A DNA stretch of 25,453 bases from NCBI GenBank assembly GCA_034437455.1, contig DAOTUB010000317.1:1-25453 (forward strand), read 5' to 3'. The notes under the pieces are model-generated. The model made no database searches and was not told where the DNA came from. It worked only from the letters and a program-made list of their open reading frames with translations. Both the position numbers and the translations under genes were made by a program. This DNA is from DAOTUB01 sp034437455 (GTDB taxonomy: Bacteria; Chloroflexota; Anaerolineae; B4-G1). Shown here piece after piece: positions 23,171-25,453 of this stretch (its first letter is position 1; each line of letters opens with the position of its first letter).

Positions 23171-23235
23171 CTCGGTCCGCGAGAGAGAATGGACTTGCGC
23201 CGACCGAAAAGATGGGATCTCCTCCTACAATGTCA

Positions 23236-23325
23236 TTAAGCGCCGTCGGTTGAGTAGAACATCTTGTATTTCTTCCCGCTGCCGCAGGGGCAGGGATCGT
23301 TACGTCCGACTTTCCTGGTGGTCAT
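23236..23325 (-). CDS. 29-residue SEC-C-like miniprotein
   Basis: This tiny ORF reads TTRKVGRNDPCPCGSGKKYK, the SEC-C zinc-binding motif familiar from the end of SecA. The canonical C-x-C...C-(C/H) has only the first two cysteines; KMFYSTDGA follows instead of the second pair. GAGG stands five bases before the ATG, and the start lies 16 bases after the upstream gene's stop (23342), so it may be the last cistron of that transcript. The missing ligands suggest decay or a Zn-free variant. Confidence 0.4.
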   Translation of the reverse strand: MTTRKVGRNDPCPCGSGKKYKMFYSTDGA

Positions 23326-23341
23326 AGAACCTCGCTTTCAG

Positions 23342-23910
23342 TCAGTACAGCTCAAAAAACTTGTCGGTACCCAGCATGGGGATCAACCGCCGCGCCAACT
23401 GATCCAGTGACCCGGATGCGCCGACGTCAATCCAATCGTCAACGCTGCCCCGGTAGCGTCAGCGCTGCACACCAAAGGAGCGGGTATCTGCATCGGCCAC
23501 GCGCAGCGTGAAACGGAGTATGGGTGTGAATTGAGCGCCCCGCTCCAGGATTTCCCGCAGGTCCTTCTCTCGATCAAAGAGCGGTATACCCATCCCTCTC
23601 AGATCAGAAATCAGACCATCCATGTCCGGCCCAACTGACTCGTAAATCTCGATCCGGTCGTGTTTGACGTTGACGCGGTAGTTGTGCGACTTGGGGTGCT
23701 GCTCCACCGCCGCCTCGACCGCAGCGACCTCTTCCGGTAGGATCTGGGCCGGGCGCTTTTTAATCAGCGAGACGATCCCGTTGACGCTTTCGCTGATCTC
23801 GTATCCCTTCGGTATCTCGTCAACGACGCGCCTGCCTTCTGGATCGCGCAAAGTTATAGCGCGGCTTTCCGGTCTTTGTGGTCCCCTTCCACTCCCAGGG
23901 TTTCGACGAG
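23342..23910 (-). pseudogene. Unidentified gene C-terminus with nonsense codon
   Basis: A continuous frame carries a roughly 150-residue segment with ITLRDPEGRRVVDEIPKGY, GIVSLIKKRPAQILPEEV and RGAQFTPILRFTLRV. It stops at TGA (23459-23461) and then, in the same frame, runs on for RYRGSVDDWIDVGASGSLD and ends with LIPMLGTDKFFELY at 23342. The TGA most simply comes from TGG (Trp). No family was recognised. At its 5' end this segment is fused in frame to a helicase fragment at a G-rich junction near 23920, so it is not a gene in its own right now. It lies just upstream of the SEC-C ORF. Confidence 0.5.
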
Positions 23911-23924
23911 GCGCGGGGGGGGGG

Positions 23925-24592
23925 AAGAGGTCCCGCCCGTCGAAATCCTTCATATCCTCCTTCAACCGCCGCCAAAAGATCGGGCATCGTCTCGTAGGGA
24001 TGTCGGCCCCTACGGGATTCTCCTGTCGCTGCACTGCCCGCGCCAGGACCTCGGTGTTGGCAAAGAGGTCCGGGTCCAACAGTTGCAGGAGCAGAATAAA
24101 GTTCTCCGGGTCTCGCTTGTGTGGCATAGCGGCCAACAGAAGCAGGTATTCGGTGTGGTCGGTCAGGAACTCACCCAGCCGGTAGCGACGGGGGCGCTTC
24201 AGTTTCTTGCCGCGCCGGTAGGCCGCCATCTTGTGTGCCTTGTCCACGATGACCAGGTCCCAGCGCCGGGCGCGGGCCAGGCTCTCCAGCACGTCGGCCC
24301 GTCAGTACGGCTCGGTTCACCAGGTCAAATGCTCATCAAATTTCTCGGCCATCTTCCGCTGCCACTGGGGCGCCAGGTTGGCCGGGGCGACGATGAGGAT
24401 GCGGGTGATCGCCCCGCGCAGCTCGAGTTCCTTCAACAGCAGCCCGGCCATAATCGTCTTTTCCGCGCCTGGATCCTCGGCCAGCAGGAAGCGCAGGCGG
24501 GGCTGGTCGTCGAGGGTGACGGCCTCGATGGGCACACGAGCCGTTCACTGATAGCGACTGCGACGAGGCCCGTCGAGGCGCCGGTTTTTTAA
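23925..24592 (-). pseudogene. Wrecked SNF2-like defence helicase
   Basis: Two pieces are visible. Piece 1 (about 24535-24317) reads PRLRFLLAEDPGAEKTIMAG and VPANL-type APANLAPQWQRKMAEKF. Here the Walker A has Glu in place of the last Gly (GAEKT for GAGKT; codon at 24461-24463). Piece 2 (24292 to about 23925) reads RRWDLVIVDKAHKMA, where DEAH is now DKAH (codon 24239-24241). It continues AAMPHKRDPENF and ends FDGRDLFPPP. Between them about 50 residues are lost and frames differ. The proteins resemble helicases in anti-phage clusters with DUF499/DUF1156. The catalytic residues are destroyed, so this is a relic. Confidence 0.65.
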
Positions 24593-25262
24593 CGCTCGCG
24601 GTTGATTCGACTGTATGGCACGGCCCAGATTCCGGTCTCACGGGCCGCTTCGTCCCCGGTGGGGTGCAGATTCATCGCCACGACGATCTTGAGCACTTCC
24701 CTATCGGTCAGGGTAGCCGCGATGCTCTCCAGCTTGGCGGCCAGGCGGCGCATCTCTCCGCCTCCAATCGTGGTGCGACACTCGGCCAAAACGGTCACCG
24801 ACTGTCCATCTCGTTGGCCAACGCCGACCAGGTCGACTTCCTCTTGCCGGCCGTCGGGCAGCTCAAAGTAACGTCGTTCCAACGTCAGGCCCGTGATACT
24901 CGCGTGGCGTTCGACGTAGGTAGGGAGCAGCGCGGGAGCAGCGCGGCGACAAATTCTTCCAGATCAAAGCCGAAACAGTTAGCCAGGCTGCCGACCTCCT
25001 GACGCAGGTTCGTAAACCCTACCTGCACGACGCAGGCGAGTTCCGCCACAGTCTCGTCGGTGCGTCGTTGAGCAGCAGCCAGCGACTTGACCTCTTTTGT
25101 CAGATCCATCAGTCCATATTTCAGGTCTCGCGTGTCGGCGGCTCGCTCCAGCTCGACCTGCCGGATATTGTCCAGCACCTCGACCAGACTATCCGTTTGC
25201 TCCGGTGAAAATACCTGCGCCAGTTTTGTCTGGATTTCCGAGCGGGTCCACAAGAGCGTCAT
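24589..25262 (-). CDS. Coiled-coil, PD-(D/E)XK-like protein broken by an 11-bp duplication
   Basis: The start at 25262 (GAAGG before ATG) encodes an N-terminal coiled coil (VLDNIRQVELERAADTRDLK, KSLAAAQRRTDETVAELA). It then reaches SLANCFGFDLEEFVAALLP. Frame is lost at 24923-24944, where GGGAGCAGCGC occurs twice in tandem. Deleting one copy gives ALLPTYVERHASITGLTLER continuing straight into RRYFELPDGRQEEVDLVGVG and VTVLAECRTTIGGGEMRRL, a DUF3782-like or related restriction-endonuclease-like tail. The rebuilt protein is about 220 residues. Function unknown. It may be the first gene of the decayed island, with a TATAAT at 25314-25319. Confidence 0.65.
24923..24944. repeat. 11-bp tandem duplication
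   Basis: Two abutting copies of GGGAGCAGCGC lie at 24923-24933 and 24934-24944. Eleven is not a multiple of three, and this is exactly where the reading frame of the gene is lost. Confidence 0.9.
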
Positions 25263-25313
25263 TTCAAGCCTTCTCCATTTTGTTTCCTGGCTCGCCTAAC
25301 CTGTTGTGGATCC

Positions 25314-25319
25314 ATTATA
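25314..25319 (-). promoter_or_regulatory. Putative -10 box of the coiled-coil gene
   Basis: TATAAT on the minus strand lies about 50 bases upstream of the ATG at 25262, followed by a good ribosome site. No convincing -35 element is visible, so strength is uncertain. Confidence 0.35.
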
Positions 25320-25334
25320 CACTACAAGCATCTG

Positions 25335-25453
25335 TCATAACTTAACGGTCTCGAAGGTTTGCGGCGCGTCCGAGTTAGTCGGGACAGGTTTTTTCTTACG
25401 CAGTCGCTTGACCACGCCCAAGTCGCGGTTCTCCGGTGCAGCGAGGTACTTGA
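25335..25453 (-). CDS. C-terminus of an unidentified gene, cut by the window edge
   Basis: The minus strand from 25453 is open for 38 codons: KYLAAPENRDLGVVKRLRKK, a Pro/Thr-rich stretch and ETVKL, then TGA at 25335-25337. There is no start inside the window. The sequence is basic and not recognised. It reads in the same direction as the downstream coiled-coil gene. Confidence 0.4.
   Translation of the reverse strand, partial: KYLAAPENRDLGVVKRLRKKKPVPTNSDAPQTFETVKL

Noticed and set aside
1..25453. tRNA or rRNA genes
   Set aside because: No tRNA cloverleaf signature or conserved rRNA stretch was noticed by eye; a tRNA scan was not possible.

Overview
The window is about 25 kb of GC-rich bacterial chromosome or metagenomic contig. 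It most likely comes from a Chloroflexota (Anaerolineae-like) bacterium. This is inferred from the mix of genes, a YLPLIL segment in a secreted PKD-repeat protein (a signature I associate with surface proteins of that phylum), and many small dispersed palindromic repeats. No rRNA, tRNA, CRISPR array or complete IS element was seen.

Left part (1-4750): debris of a DUF4258-like gene, a 25-codon remnant duplicating the C-terminus of the neighbouring nuclease, an intact MazF/DUF104 toxin-antitoxin pair, a large AddB/RecB-type helicase-nuclease split by a 12-nt C tract, and a second toxin-antitoxin locus whose PIN toxin has lost its middle. Centre-left (4757-12123, all minus): GNAT acetyltransferase, RmuC, a secreted CHAP-PKD protein and a SWIM-SNF2 helicase. 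Centre (12400-15754): a von Willebrand A lipoprotein, a 440-bp repeat-rich gap, and a cyclic 2,3-diphosphoglycerate synthetase-like GTPase with tandem sigma70-type promoters.

Centre-right (16041-21804, plus): a tightly overlapping operon of response regulator, sensor kinase and two half-size ABC exporters. One exporter subunit has a degenerate ATPase site and the other a canonical one, as in heterodimeric multidrug/lipid exporters, so this looks like a two-component system co-expressed with its exporter.

Right part (21798-25453, all minus) is a graveyard: a serine hydroxymethyltransferase-like pseudogene, a DUF499 fragment, a tiny SEC-C ORF, an unidentified C-terminal fragment fused to a wrecked SNF2-type helicase, and a coiled-coil/PD-(D/E)XK-type gene broken by an 11-bp tandem duplication. 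DUF499 plus this type of helicase suggests a decayed anti-phage island.

The most distinctive signal is that small palindromic or low-complexity elements sit in frame inside otherwise intact genes (AddB-like nuclease, histidine kinase, ABC exporter). This resembles the protein-coding palindromic elements known from Rickettsia.
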